Source: Flavobacterium luminosum (GTDB taxonomy: Bacteria > Bacteroidota > Bacteroidia > Flavobacteriales > Flavobacteriaceae). Taken from it: a stretch of DNA of 64,000 nucleotides. Below the pieces are notes generated by a model, which was given only the letters and a program-made list of their open reading frames with translations, did no database searches and had not been told where the DNA came from. Each line of letters starts with the position of its first letter. Within the stretch, counting starts at the first letter, position 1. The position numbers and the translations under genes are program-made. Below, in pieces: positions 57,266 through 64,000 of the stretch. The stretch is taken from the NCBI RefSeq assembly GCF_023635005.1, contig NZ_JAMLJM010000009.1:1-64000 (forward strand), given 5' to 3'.

Positions 57266-58138
57266 TTATTTGATTGTTTCAACAGTCTTACCACAAGTAA
57301 GCATCATTGAACCATAATAAGGGTTTTTTACTGCATTTTCCTGGCTTAACCAATTGGCTCCTTTGCCATTATTGTACATCGGGCAAAATTGGTAATAAAC
57401 AGGTTTTTCATATTTGGAAACTTTGATTAAAGCATACATATCCGCTGATAATGAAACAAAATGATCTCTTTGGTGCTTTACATCTTTAGTATCGGAAATA
57501 TGCTCTGCATCTTCTTTTAATTGATTTACCACTTTCATCCACACCATATGAACATCCATATCAAGCTTTTCCATCTTCACATTATTGATGGACGCTAATA
57601 GACCTTTGGACGCTGTTGCCGCAGCATTACCATCTGAAGTAATTAAGGCATCCTTTACCAAAAAGTAATTATCAATGACCAACTTTATTTGATTATCATT
57701 TTGATTTTCAACTACTGAAGCTTCATTATGATTATTGTGCGCTGAATGGTCTTCATTGGATGCCATAGTATTAGTGGTTTCTTTTACAGGAACTTTAGCA
57801 ACCCTGTCGTATTGACAACAACCATGAAGGTTATTATAAACATCATCAGGAGCTAAGAACTTATCGCTATCGTATCCGGCAAGTGCAATTCTTTTAAGTA
57901 TCTCGTCTTGATTTGTTTTTTTAGAATTATATGTTAAAGTTGCCATTTTGGTTTCCTGATCCCAATCTACTTTAGCTATTTTTTTAATACTTCCTGCTTT
58001 TTCGATTATGGATTCACACATCCCGCAGTTGCCATATATCTTAACTGTTTCTGTTTTTGAATTTTTTATTTGTGCGTTGATTGTAATTGATAGCAATACA
58101 AAAACTGCTACCATTATTTTTTTAAATGAATTTTTCAT
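57266..58138 (-). CDS. Exported HMA-DUF3347 copper-binding protein
   Basis: The 290-residue protein has a signal peptide (about 1-22, INAQ). An HMA-like domain follows (KIYGNCGMCESIIEKAGSI; CxxC), then a CC-containing linker (NNLHGCCQYDRVAKVPVK) and a DUF3347 domain (DAEHISDTKDVKHQRDHFVSLS; FCPMYNNGKGANWLSQENAVKNPYYGSMMLTCG). It probably accepts copper in the periplasm. It begins the long minus-strand copper unit and is 18 bp before the YVTN gene. Confidence 0.82.
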   Translation of the reverse strand: MKNSFKKIMVAVFVLLSITINAQIKNSKTETVKIYGNCGMCESIIEKAGSIKKIAKVDWDQETKMATLTYNSKKTNQDEILKRIALAGYDSDKFLAPDDVYNNLHGCCQYDRVAKVPVKETTNTMASNEDHSAHNNHNEASVVENQNDNQIKLVIDNYFLVKDALITSDGNAAATASKGLLASINNVKMEKLDMDVHMVWMKVVNQLKEDAEHISDTKDVKHQRDHFVSLSADMYALIKVSKYEKPVYYQFCPMYNNGKGANWLSQENAVKNPYYGSMMLTCGKTVETIK

Positions 58139-58328
58139 CTTTAAATAATGTATATAATCAAAGAATCCTCTGATTTATTGATAAATAAAATTGGATAAAT
58201 AAACAGTTTAGGGAATAGAAATATATTTAGCTACACTAAAAAGTGCAAAAATTTATTCTTTAAAACTGTTTGAAAATTATAGCTTATAGCTATGGATTTG
58301 ACACACCTATGGCTGTCAAAAAAGGAAT
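58139..58328. promoter_or_regulatory. Promoter/operator region of the long copper unit
   Basis: This 190-bp gap must hold the promoter of the 58138 gene. It contains an inverted repeat, TTTGACA (58297-58303) and TGTCAAA (58314-58320) around a 10-nt loop, and a nearby ATAGCT-TAT-AGCTAT palindrome. The inverted repeat also lies just past the stop of the gene at 58329, so it may act as a terminator. Confidence 0.4.
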
Positions 58329-58700
58329 TTAGCTTATTTTAGGTATAAGCCATAAAGAACAGAAGCCAGATGAAATATTGACTTCATTATGAAAAAAGTT
58401 TTGTTTTTTATCACTTACAACGCAAAGATTGCTTTTGATTTCAATTTCGTTGAAAGTAATTACACTAAAATGTGCACTGGAAGTGGACGTGCAATTTGAA
58501 TTACCACATTTACCACTACATCCCTTTTCAGAGTGATCATCTTTATCGCAGCATGATTTTTTCTCAGTTTTAGTTTCTGATTTTTCTTTGCTACAGCAGG
58601 ATTTTTCTTTTTTGGTGTTTTCTTTACCACATGCAAATGCTTCACTGGGCATTAAAAAAATGCCTAATACAAAGATTAAAACTAAGTGAAACTTTTTCAT
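58329..58700 (-). CDS. Secreted Cys/Lys-rich protein (metal-binding type)
   Basis: The 123-residue protein has a signal peptide (about 1-23, SEAFACG). A Cys/Lys-rich part (KKEKSCCSKEKSETKTEKKSCCDKDD; GCSGKCGNSNCTS) follows, then a tail ending in SGFCSLWLIPKIS, reminiscent of the SIWQPP tails of the DUF6660 proteins. It is likely a periplasmic metal-binding accessory preceding the copper unit. A TAnnTTTG element (58720-58727) is 20 bp upstream. Confidence 0.7.
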   Translation of the reverse strand: MKKFHLVLIFVLGIFLMPSEAFACGKENTKKEKSCCSKEKSETKTEKKSCCDKDDHSEKGCSGKCGNSNCTSTSSAHFSVITFNEIEIKSNLCVVSDKKQNFFHNEVNISSGFCSLWLIPKIS

Positions 58701-58719
58701 TTGTGCTGAATAACAGAAA

Positions 58720-58727
58720 CAAATTTA
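58720..58727 (-). promoter_or_regulatory. -7 promoter element of the Cys/Lys-rich gene
   Basis: On the minus strand TAAATTTG matches TAnnTTTG, about 20 bp before the ATG at 58700. No clear -33 element was seen. Confidence 0.5.
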
Positions 58728-58819
58728 TACAATTTAAATCAATTTGTACTAAATAATTGTAAAAAACTCATACTGTTTTGTAATTCAAAGCCAACATTTT
58801 AATTAATTTGACAGCATAA

Positions 58820-59476
58820 TTAACGTTTGTCCTTTGAATTTCTGTCAAAACTAATCAAGTTGAACATGCTTCGCATACGGGAACGTAAACGGTTTCCATA
58901 AAGATTTTCGAGCTCAGATGCCGTTAAATTAGTCGTAATGTGAGTTACTGTCTTGTTTTCCACAAACTGTTCATATCTGCTAATGAGAATTTCTGCCATT
59001 ACATTGCAATCGTTTCCGAAATGCTTAATTTGTTGTTCGGCTCCTAAATCGTCAAAACAATAACCTGTCAAACGGTTTTGATTGGTCGCTTTTTGAGTAT
59101 AAAAATTTAGAGCTTCGTAACCGTGTTTTGCAAATTCAAAAGAAACTTCCCTTGCCGACTTTATTTTATAGTCATATCTGGGTGGTACAAACGGCTTTAT
59201 TAAGTGTATGATTGATGTTTTCCCACAACCTACAGGACCCGATAGTATAATTCCTTTGTTAAGATCTAAACCCAACTTTAATGCATTTTCAACATCTTGG
59301 ATTGCGTATATGAGTAACTTGCAAATAACCGGTTTATCCTCATCATATATTCTGAAACTTTTTCCATAGGCTTCTTTACCTTGTTGCTCAAGATATTTGA
59401 AACACTGTTCTAAATTGTACGTTCTAAAATTGTCTTTTACGATGAATGTGCTGGTAAAACTAAAGTGGTTCTGCAT
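58820..59476 (-). CDS. DnaC/IstB-like ATPase
   Basis: The 218-residue AAA-type ATPase has Walker A GPVGCGKT (residues 80-87) and Walker B YCFDDLGAEQ (D142/D143), and Arg-rich end motifs (NRLRSRMRSMFN). It resembles DnaC/IstB helicase loaders found on Bacteroidota mobile elements. It probably acts with the DnaD-like protein encoded by the overlapping upstream gene (17-bp overlap) in replication of the excised element. Confidence 0.8.
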   Translation of the reverse strand: MQNHFSFTSTFIVKDNFRTYNLEQCFKYLEQQGKEAYGKSFRIYDEDKPVICKLLIYAIQDVENALKLGLDLNKGIILSGPVGCGKTSIIHLIKPFVPPRYDYKIKSAREVSFEFAKHGYEALNFYTQKATNQNRLTGYCFDDLGAEQQIKHFGNDCNVMAEILISRYEQFVENKTVTHITTNLTASELENLYGNRLRSRMRSMFNLISFDRNSKDKR

Positions 59477-60296
59477 AATTTTTCTGAATTGAGGTATGAA
59501 GATGATTTGGTTGAGGTTGCGTGTTAGTTTTGTTAAATTTTTGACTGTTCAGCATCCAATTTCTAGCTGCCGCTTTCCAGTTTTTCATTTTTGACTTTCC
59601 GCTTACCAGCCAGCCATTACTTTGAAAATGATTATAGTATTTTTGGGCTTCGATTTCGGGAACATTACATTCGCTGAAAAACTGTACTACATTTTGCCAT
59701 TGTGGTGGGATTGCATTTTCTATTACTTCACCTTTTTTTTCGCGCAACTTTTTTTTGGATCCTTCGACAGGCTCGGAAAGACTAATAGCTGACTGATTTT
59801 TGAACCCGTCTTTTTTCAGGTCATTTTTGCTTTTGCCCAAGTTTAAAATGTTTGTATTGTTTGTATTGTTTATATTGTTTATAGAAGATACCAGCGGTTG
59901 TTCAGTAGCTGTTTCACTACTTGTTTGCTGCTTGTTTACTTCCTGTTCAATAACTTGTTTATTTTTTGAATTGGTTTTATTGCTTCGTTTTAATGGTTTT
60001 AGTTCATGGGATAAATTGACCATTTGAAGCATACTTCCTTTAAACGGATTGTAGGATGGTTCGTAAATAACATAGCCTTTCTCATGCAGTTCCCGCATGC
60101 ATTTGTGATAGGTTGCTTTTGAACATATCTTACTGATTCGCATTACCTCATCGCGAGTAATGCTTATGGGATTCTGAAACCGATTAAGGTTCCAGAACTG
60201 AAAAAGTGCGATGTATAAACTGATGTGGGTTGGGTTTAGAGAATGATCGTCTACCACCCTATCGAAATAAGCTGTGAGGTGTTTTATGTAATTCAT
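59460..60296 (-). CDS. DnaD-like replication protein
   Basis: The 278-residue protein has an N-terminal winged-helix-type domain (YIALFQFWNLNRFQNPISITRDEVMRISKICSKATYHKCMRELHEKGYV), a low-complexity linker (Asn/Lys/Thr-rich) and a C-terminal domain resembling the DnaD tail (FFSECNVPEIEAQKYYNHFQSNGW ... MKNWKAAARNWMLN). This family works with a DnaC-like ATPase, encoded by the overlapping next gene, to load helicase. Confidence 0.72.
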   Translation of the reverse strand: MNYIKHLTAYFDRVVDDHSLNPTHISLYIALFQFWNLNRFQNPISITRDEVMRISKICSKATYHKCMRELHEKGYVIYEPSYNPFKGSMLQMVNLSHELKPLKRSNKTNSKNKQVIEQEVNKQQTSSETATEQPLVSSINNINNTNNTNILNLGKSKNDLKKDGFKNQSAISLSEPVEGSKKKLREKKGEVIENAIPPQWQNVVQFFSECNVPEIEAQKYYNHFQSNGWLVSGKSKMKNWKAAARNWMLNSQKFNKTNTQPQPNHLHTSIQKNYAEPL

Positions 60297-60435
60297 AATT
60301 TTTGAGGTGCTAAGGTTCTGAGGTTCTTAGATGCTAAGTTTTTTGGTTTGCGAATAAGAGGTTGTTTCGTCGTGCCTCCTCGCAAGGGGATAGATATCCA
60401 CCCCGCCCTACGGGCACCCCTCCAAAGGAGGGAAA
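60297..60435. repeat. Intergenic repeat-like sequence with GC-rich hairpins
   Basis: A 139-bp gap contains two GC-rich hairpins: GCCC-TAC-GGGC (60405-60415) and CCCTCC-AAA-GGAGGG (60418-60432). Near its left end are direct repeats of a GTGCTAAGGTTCTGAGG-like unit. Such GC-rich elements are familiar as scattered intergenic repeats in flavobacteria. The latter hairpin lies just past the stop of the excisionase-like gene. Confidence 0.5.
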
Positions 60436-60714
60436 TTATCTAACTGTGTTAATTTTGTTTTGAGAAAGCAATTTTTCAATATCGTCGTTGGAATAAAAGA
60501 GGGTGCCGCCGATTTTGGTATACGAAAGACTTCCGTTTATTCTATAATTTTGAAGCGTACCGGAAGAAATCCCAAGTAGTTTTCTAACCTCACTTGATTT
60601 TAGCCATTGTTTTGAAGTAGAAGTAGATTTGACATCCAATAACTTTTTGATATCATCCAATAGTTCCTTCTTGAATTCTCTTAAATCTTCTGTTGTAATA
60701 ATTGTTGCTGCCAT
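60436..60714 (-). CDS. Excisionase-like helix-turn-helix protein
   Basis: The 92-residue protein has a C-terminal MerR/excisionase-type HTH (QWLKSSEVRKLLGISSGTLQNYRINGSLSYTKIGGTLFYSNDDIEKLL). This is the helix_turn_helix type found in Xis proteins of CTnDOT-like elements. It is next to rteC, whose product activates xis genes in CTnDOT. It probably promotes excision together with the integrase at 21474. Confidence 0.82.
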   Translation of the reverse strand: MAATIITTEDLREFKKELLDDIKKLLDVKSTSTSKQWLKSSEVRKLLGISSGTLQNYRINGSLSYTKIGGTLFYSNDDIEKLLSQNKINTVR

Positions 60715-60742
60715 AGTGCTTTTTAAATGTTAAACGATTTTG

Positions 60743-60754
60743 AATGACGTCATT
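60743..60754. promoter_or_regulatory. 12-bp perfect palindrome upstream of the excisionase-like gene
   Basis: AATGACGTCATT is a perfect palindrome about 30 bp before the start codon at 60714. It probably serves as an operator close to the promoter. Confidence 0.45.
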
Positions 60755-60767
60755 TCCTGTTACTTAA

Positions 60768-60791
60768 TTTGCTTTGTTCGAACAGCACAAA
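60768..60791. promoter_or_regulatory. Extended palindrome upstream of the excisionase-like gene
   Basis: TTTG-N3-TGTTCGAACA-N3-CAAA is symmetric in all outer and inner positions except the two N3 spacers. Its centre is about 65 bp before the start codon, in the range where RteC is known to act upstream of xis2c in CTnDOT. Confidence 0.5.
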
Positions 60792-60827
60792 ATTGTTGCG
60801 TTTTATTCTTTTCTTTTCCCAATGCTT

Positions 60828-60841
60828 ATCGTAGTTACGAT
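60828..60841. promoter_or_regulatory. ATCGTAGTTACGAT palindrome, repeated near rteC stop
   Basis: ATCGTA-GT-TACGAT is a palindrome. The 12-mer CGTAGTTACGAT recurs at 61030-61041 beside the rteC stop codon, inside another inverted repeat (TTCGTAG ... CTACGAA, 61029-61052). Two copies of the same unusual sequence flanking the terminator suggest protein binding sites. Confidence 0.45.
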
Positions 60842-60929
60842 AAAATTTAACATCAAAAAGCTAAAAAATGCCTATTTACAAGACAATTGAAATCAAACTT
60901 TTTTAGTCGTATTACGTTTATTCATCAAC

Positions 60930-60967
60930 AAAAAATCCGAATTAGTATTCTACTACCAATTCGGATT
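60930..60967 (-). terminator. Terminator of rteC
   Basis: AATCCGAATT and AATTCGGATT form a 10-bp stem with a 14-nt loop. On the minus strand it is followed by a T run. It lies 88 bp past the rteC stop. Confidence 0.8.
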
Positions 60968-61054
60968 CAACTATTAGCTTTTTAAAAACATAATAAACTC
61001 ATAACCAACAATAAAAAGATGCTAAACTTCGTAGTTACGATTACCTACGAAACC

Positions 61055-61921
61055 TCAAACACTTTCTTCTTTACTGATTTTTTGCTGCAAATTGAGCATT
61101 AATTCTTCAAGGAATTTGGTTTTGCTGCTCTTCCTTTCTTTTATCTCGTTGTAGGTTTTGTAAACATTATCCAGCTTAACATTGAAGAAATCTTCGAAAG
61201 ATGAGGTTATGGTATTAATATCGGCTGCGCCATGATTTAGCGCTCCACTGGAATAAAGCGCATAAATAAGCTCAATCAAGGCCGTTTTTGGAGCAGTCCA
61301 AACTAGAACCTTATGTCTTTTCTCTTCAAAAATTTCGGAATCGTTAACTTTTAGATTCTTCAGGGCTTCCCTTATATAGTGGATGAAACGGTACATAGCT
61401 TTTACTTTAGACCAAAGCATATCCTGAGAGGTGGAAAATTCAGGAAACTGATAGTAGTCGGTCATTGGTGTAAAGGGAAAATTATCTCTTTGATTTCTTG
61501 TAAAAAACTGATGATCCAGGTAACTGTACCCTTGCTCCATATAATGCACAAAATCAGCATTTTTATAGAAAAACTTATTGACTTTTTTTAGTTCCTTTTG
61601 AAGAAACTCAATCTTATAAGAAGTACCGGCTTTGGGCATGCGCAGCTCACACGACCTGACTTCCGTAAAATAAATGAGGTAACTCATTGGAATGGACTTG
61701 TGATTTTTGAAGAACTCAATTTCGTCCGGCACATTCTCAAAATCATGCTGCTCTACTTTATCTTTTAGCACCGAAAGTGTTCTGTTACATAACTGAATAC
61801 CTTCGTTTGCTTTTTTTAAATGATCATCGTTTGTCTCTAAAATGGCATTGCATTTTTGATTGAAATCAGTAATGTGTGCTGTAATCGTTTTCATTTGTTG
61901 TGTTTGGCTAATAGTAAGCAT
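61055..61921 (-). CDS. rteC: RteC-family regulator
   Basis: The 288-residue helical protein has the RteC domain signatures: ITDFNQKCNAILETNDDHLKKANEGIQLC at the start, YFTEVRSCELRMPKAG and FYKNADFVHYMEQGYSYLDHQFFTRN in the middle, TAPKTALIELIYALYSSGALNHGAADI near the end. RteC of CTnDOT activates excision genes in response to tetracycline signalling. No RteA/RteB pair is seen in the window. Start is 10 bp after the stop of the upstream PLP enzyme gene. Confidence 0.85.
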   Translation of the reverse strand: MLTISQTQQMKTITAHITDFNQKCNAILETNDDHLKKANEGIQLCNRTLSVLKDKVEQHDFENVPDEIEFFKNHKSIPMSYLIYFTEVRSCELRMPKAGTSYKIEFLQKELKKVNKFFYKNADFVHYMEQGYSYLDHQFFTRNQRDNFPFTPMTDYYQFPEFSTSQDMLWSKVKAMYRFIHYIREALKNLKVNDSEIFEEKRHKVLVWTAPKTALIELIYALYSSGALNHGAADINTITSSFEDFFNVKLDNVYKTYNEIKERKSSKTKFLEELMLNLQQKISKEESV

Positions 61922-61931
61922 TGTTAGTTTT

Positions 61932-64000
61932 TTACTTTATTTCGTTTTGCAAACTGTTTAATGCCTCGAATGCAAAATTATCTTTGGCTTGTATGTAGGC
62001 TGTTTTTGGCGTTATTTCCGCTCCCAGTTTTCGTTTTTCGAATGTGGCCGAAAAGCCGAAATCTATTTTTGAATACCCTAAAATATTGGCTCTCTTAATA
62101 ATCTGAAACAATAGCTGACGGTATAAATTCAATTCCTGAACATAACTATAATTCATACCGATTAGCGTTGGAACATAAGTCTTGTTCAAATTTTTATATC
62201 CGAATACAACACCAACCATTTCAGGTTCTGTCGAATCATTTCCTTTTAAGTATAACACTATAAATTCCCATGAAGCATAGTCGTTCATTTTCTTGAAAAC
62301 ACTGAATGGATAAGTGAAAGTGTTGATTGCAAAATTGTTGTCTTTTACGTTATTGTATAGCTGATATACTTTCTCTAATTCTAAATCTGATAAGCTATTT
62401 TTTACCTGAATATCAAAACAGGATTCAAAAGGAAGGATTTCTTTATTAAAATGTTTTCTGGAACGAGGTGATAGTTTCTTGGTAAAATCTTCAACAGTTG
62501 ACCAAGTATTATCCGTTATCTTACAAGCTTCCGGCATATCTACTTTTATAAAGCCCTGATTGTGCAGCAAATCATTCCAACTGTTATTTGATTCAAAATC
62601 TCTCAATACCAGCATATCTGCATTTATATCATGGTACACCTCCTCTACTCTTGAAAGCAACAATTTGATTGCTTGGTTATATAAAGAATGGCTGTTATTG
62701 CAATAATAATGCTGCCCTTCTGTAAAAAGCGAGCCCATGCTCAATACTTTTGAAGTATGGTACAGTGGATTTGATTTCCGTTTTTCTTCTAACTGTTTTG
62801 AAACGGATTCCGGTAACAGCATATCGTCTTTCCATAACGCACAAGTGAAGAAAGTGACTAAAACTGAAGTGTTCTCGGTATCTTTTACAATGCAATAGTA
62901 AAATTCCCAATTGTCTTGTGGATTAGGATTATTTTGAAAAACTTCTTCTAAATAGCATAGTCCTTCCCAATCGAAAACGCTTTGACCTTCCAATCCATTA
63001 TTCCAAAGTTCCTTATCTATGTTGTGAATTGACGTTTCAAACTGGAGATGCAACAACCCAGAATCGGTGTTTTCCATTTTAACTTTAGGACATGATTTTT
63101 CAAGTCGAAAACTTCTTTGAATTTTATCCAAACTATTATCCGTTTCTTCCAAAGCTTTTGGAAAGTGAAATTGTAAAGCATCTGCCAGTGCTTTGATATC
63201 TTCTTTTTGATTGTGTCTTGATATTGTTATACGAATTCCGGTGTTCTTAACAGGAACTGCTGGATACAAGCCCGGATTGACAAAAAAGCCTTCCTTAAAA
63301 AGCTTTTGCGTAAGATTGTAAGCCGTAGCCGGCATACCCGTTCCAATAAAGAAAACAGGAGAATCATTTTTAACGATTAGCGGTACATTTGAATCTTTTA
63401 ATAATGAATTGAAATAGGTTATTCGTTCCGTTAATTCATTTTGTAATACTGTGATTTCGGGGGACAAATGAATATCGGCTGACATTGACGCAGCGGCGAG
63501 TGATGCTGGCTCCAATTGTGCGGAAAATGTTAGTGGTCCTCCAAAGTTCTTGATTTTCTCTCTTAGTTTCCCATCTGAACAAATTAGCATTGCTCCGCTT
63601 GCCCCAAAAGTTTTACTTAAAGTCGAAACAATTAAAACATTGTTTGGTAATTGATTAAACGAGTCGAAAACATAACCAGTTCCATTTTTTCCTTTCCAAC
63701 TCATGCCGTGAACATCATCAAAATACAAATGTAGCTGCGGAAACTTTTTCGTTAATTCTATTAATTCCGGTATAGGTGCAAAATCACCAAACATTGAATA
63801 GACCCCATCTGCCATATACCATATTTTTCCGCTTCTACTGGTGAGTTCTTTGATTTTGTCTTCCAACATGTTGAGGTTATTATGACGAATCATTTCTACT
63901 GGAATTCCTCTTAGTTTGAGCTGCTGACATGCGTTTTGTACGCTCCAATGTACCTGATGATCTAAGATAACAGCATCTTCATCGCGAACCACTGTTGGAA
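61932..64000 (-). CDS. PLP-dependent acyltransferase/aminotransferase fused to GNAT-like domain (5' end outside window)
   Basis: This minus-strand gene runs off the right edge; at least 688 residues are seen. The N-terminal part is an alpha-oxoamine synthase-like PLP domain (KBL/BioF type): DADGVY-like ADGVYSMFGDFAPI, YFDDVHG and the PLP-binding Lys in STLSKTFGASG. From about residue 290 a second region resembles GNAT acyltransferases (VVFGYKNLNKTYVPTLIGMNYSY; YSKIDFGFSATFEKRKLGAEI). The substrate is unknown. Such a fusion next to rteC is common on flavobacterial conjugative elements in my memory. The left part of the gene lies beyond position 64000. Confidence 0.75.
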   Translation of the reverse strand, partial: PTVVRDEDAVILDHQVHWSVQNACQQLKLRGIPVEMIRHNNLNMLEDKIKELTSRSGKIWYMADGVYSMFGDFAPIPELIELTKKFPQLHLYFDDVHGMSWKGKNGTGYVFDSFNQLPNNVLIVSTLSKTFGASGAMLICSDGKLREKIKNFGGPLTFSAQLEPASLAAASMSADIHLSPEITVLQNELTERITYFNSLLKDSNVPLIVKNDSPVFFIGTGMPATAYNLTQKLFKEGFFVNPGLYPAVPVKNTGIRITISRHNQKEDIKALADALQFHFPKALEETDNSLDKIQRSFRLEKSCPKVKMENTDSGLLHLQFETSIHNIDKELWNNGLEGQSVFDWEGLCYLEEVFQNNPNPQDNWEFYYCIVKDTENTSVLVTFFTCALWKDDMLLPESVSKQLEEKRKSNPLYHTSKVLSMGSLFTEGQHYYCNNSHSLYNQAIKLLLSRVEEVYHDINADMLVLRDFESNNSWNDLLHNQGFIKVDMPEACKITDNTWSTVEDFTKKLSPRSRKHFNKEILPFESCFDIQVKNSLSDLELEKVYQLYNNVKDNNFAINTFTYPFSVFKKMNDYASWEFIVLYLKGNDSTEPEMVGVVFGYKNLNKTYVPTLIGMNYSYVQELNLYRQLLFQIIKRANILGYSKIDFGFSATFEKRKLGAEITPKTAYIQAKDNFAFEALNSLQNEIK

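Noticed and set aside
1..64000. CRISPR arrays, rRNA genes, complete insertion sequences
   Set aside because: No array of short spaced repeats, no rRNA and no transposase gene was seen anywhere.

Overview
The window reads as a Flavobacteriaceae (probably Flavobacterium) chromosome carrying an integrated element. The evidence is low GC content, a protein ending in a type IX secretion (gliding-type) C-terminal domain, Bacteroidota-type promoters (TTTG ... TAnnTTTG), many Bacteroidota-restricted families (DUF2892, DUF6132, DUF6660, DUF3347, RteC) and a Bacteroidota-type tyrosine recombinase.

Chromosomal part (1 to about 21.3 kb). A large repeat-built secreted protein (197-4051, minus) is followed by small housekeeping genes (DsbA/FrnE-like oxidoreductase, 2'-5' RNA ligase-like protein, YchJ-like protein). 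A sulfur and redox cluster then starts with a Crp/Fnr regulator (6518-7153). It continues with a TSUP exporter, two paralogous persulfide-dioxygenase/double-rhodanese proteins, two small membrane proteins, a thioredoxin, a DUF6132 protein, small secreted metal-type proteins and a TolC/MFP/RND efflux operon. Palindromes resembling Crp/Fnr sites lie at the same spacing (36.5 bp from palindrome centre to the end of the -7 element) before four of these units, so the cluster looks like one regulon. Next come small unknown genes, a DUF4369-TlpA thioredoxin gene broken at an A10 tract, and a tRNA-Tyr gene.

Integrated element (from about 21.3 kb to beyond the right edge). A tyrosine recombinase lies just after tRNA-Tyr, followed by an uncharacterised three-gene module (23244-24469) and small genes typical of Bacteroidota conjugative elements. 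A strongly base-paired, GC-richer stretch (26112-26366) is a candidate structured RNA. The cargo is metal resistance. One operon is of Zn/Cd/Co type (DUF6660, CzcA-CzcC fusion, CzcB, P-type ATPase, 34620 to 26580, minus). One is a cytochrome-Rieske-porin operon (34743-37615, plus). One is a copper operon (Cu P-type ATPase, MerC-like protein, multicopper oxidase, 43065 to 37655, minus). The last is a roughly 15 kb copper/silver (Cus) unit (58138 to 43143, minus), whose CusA gene is split in two and which also holds a candidate nuclease and a metal-sensing AraC regulator. The right end carries replication/mobilisation-type genes (DnaC-like ATPase, DnaD-like protein), an excisionase-like HTH gene, rteC and a PLP enzyme-GNAT fusion cut by the window edge. 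The tra genes and the right attachment site are not in view.

The most interesting unexplained items are the candidate RNA at 26112-26366, the 251/92/58-residue module at 23244-24469, the nuclease-like gene inside the copper unit, the uniform Crp/Fnr operator geometry, and the palindromes between rteC and the excisionase-like gene. All family names are assigned from memory of motifs; no database search was possible.
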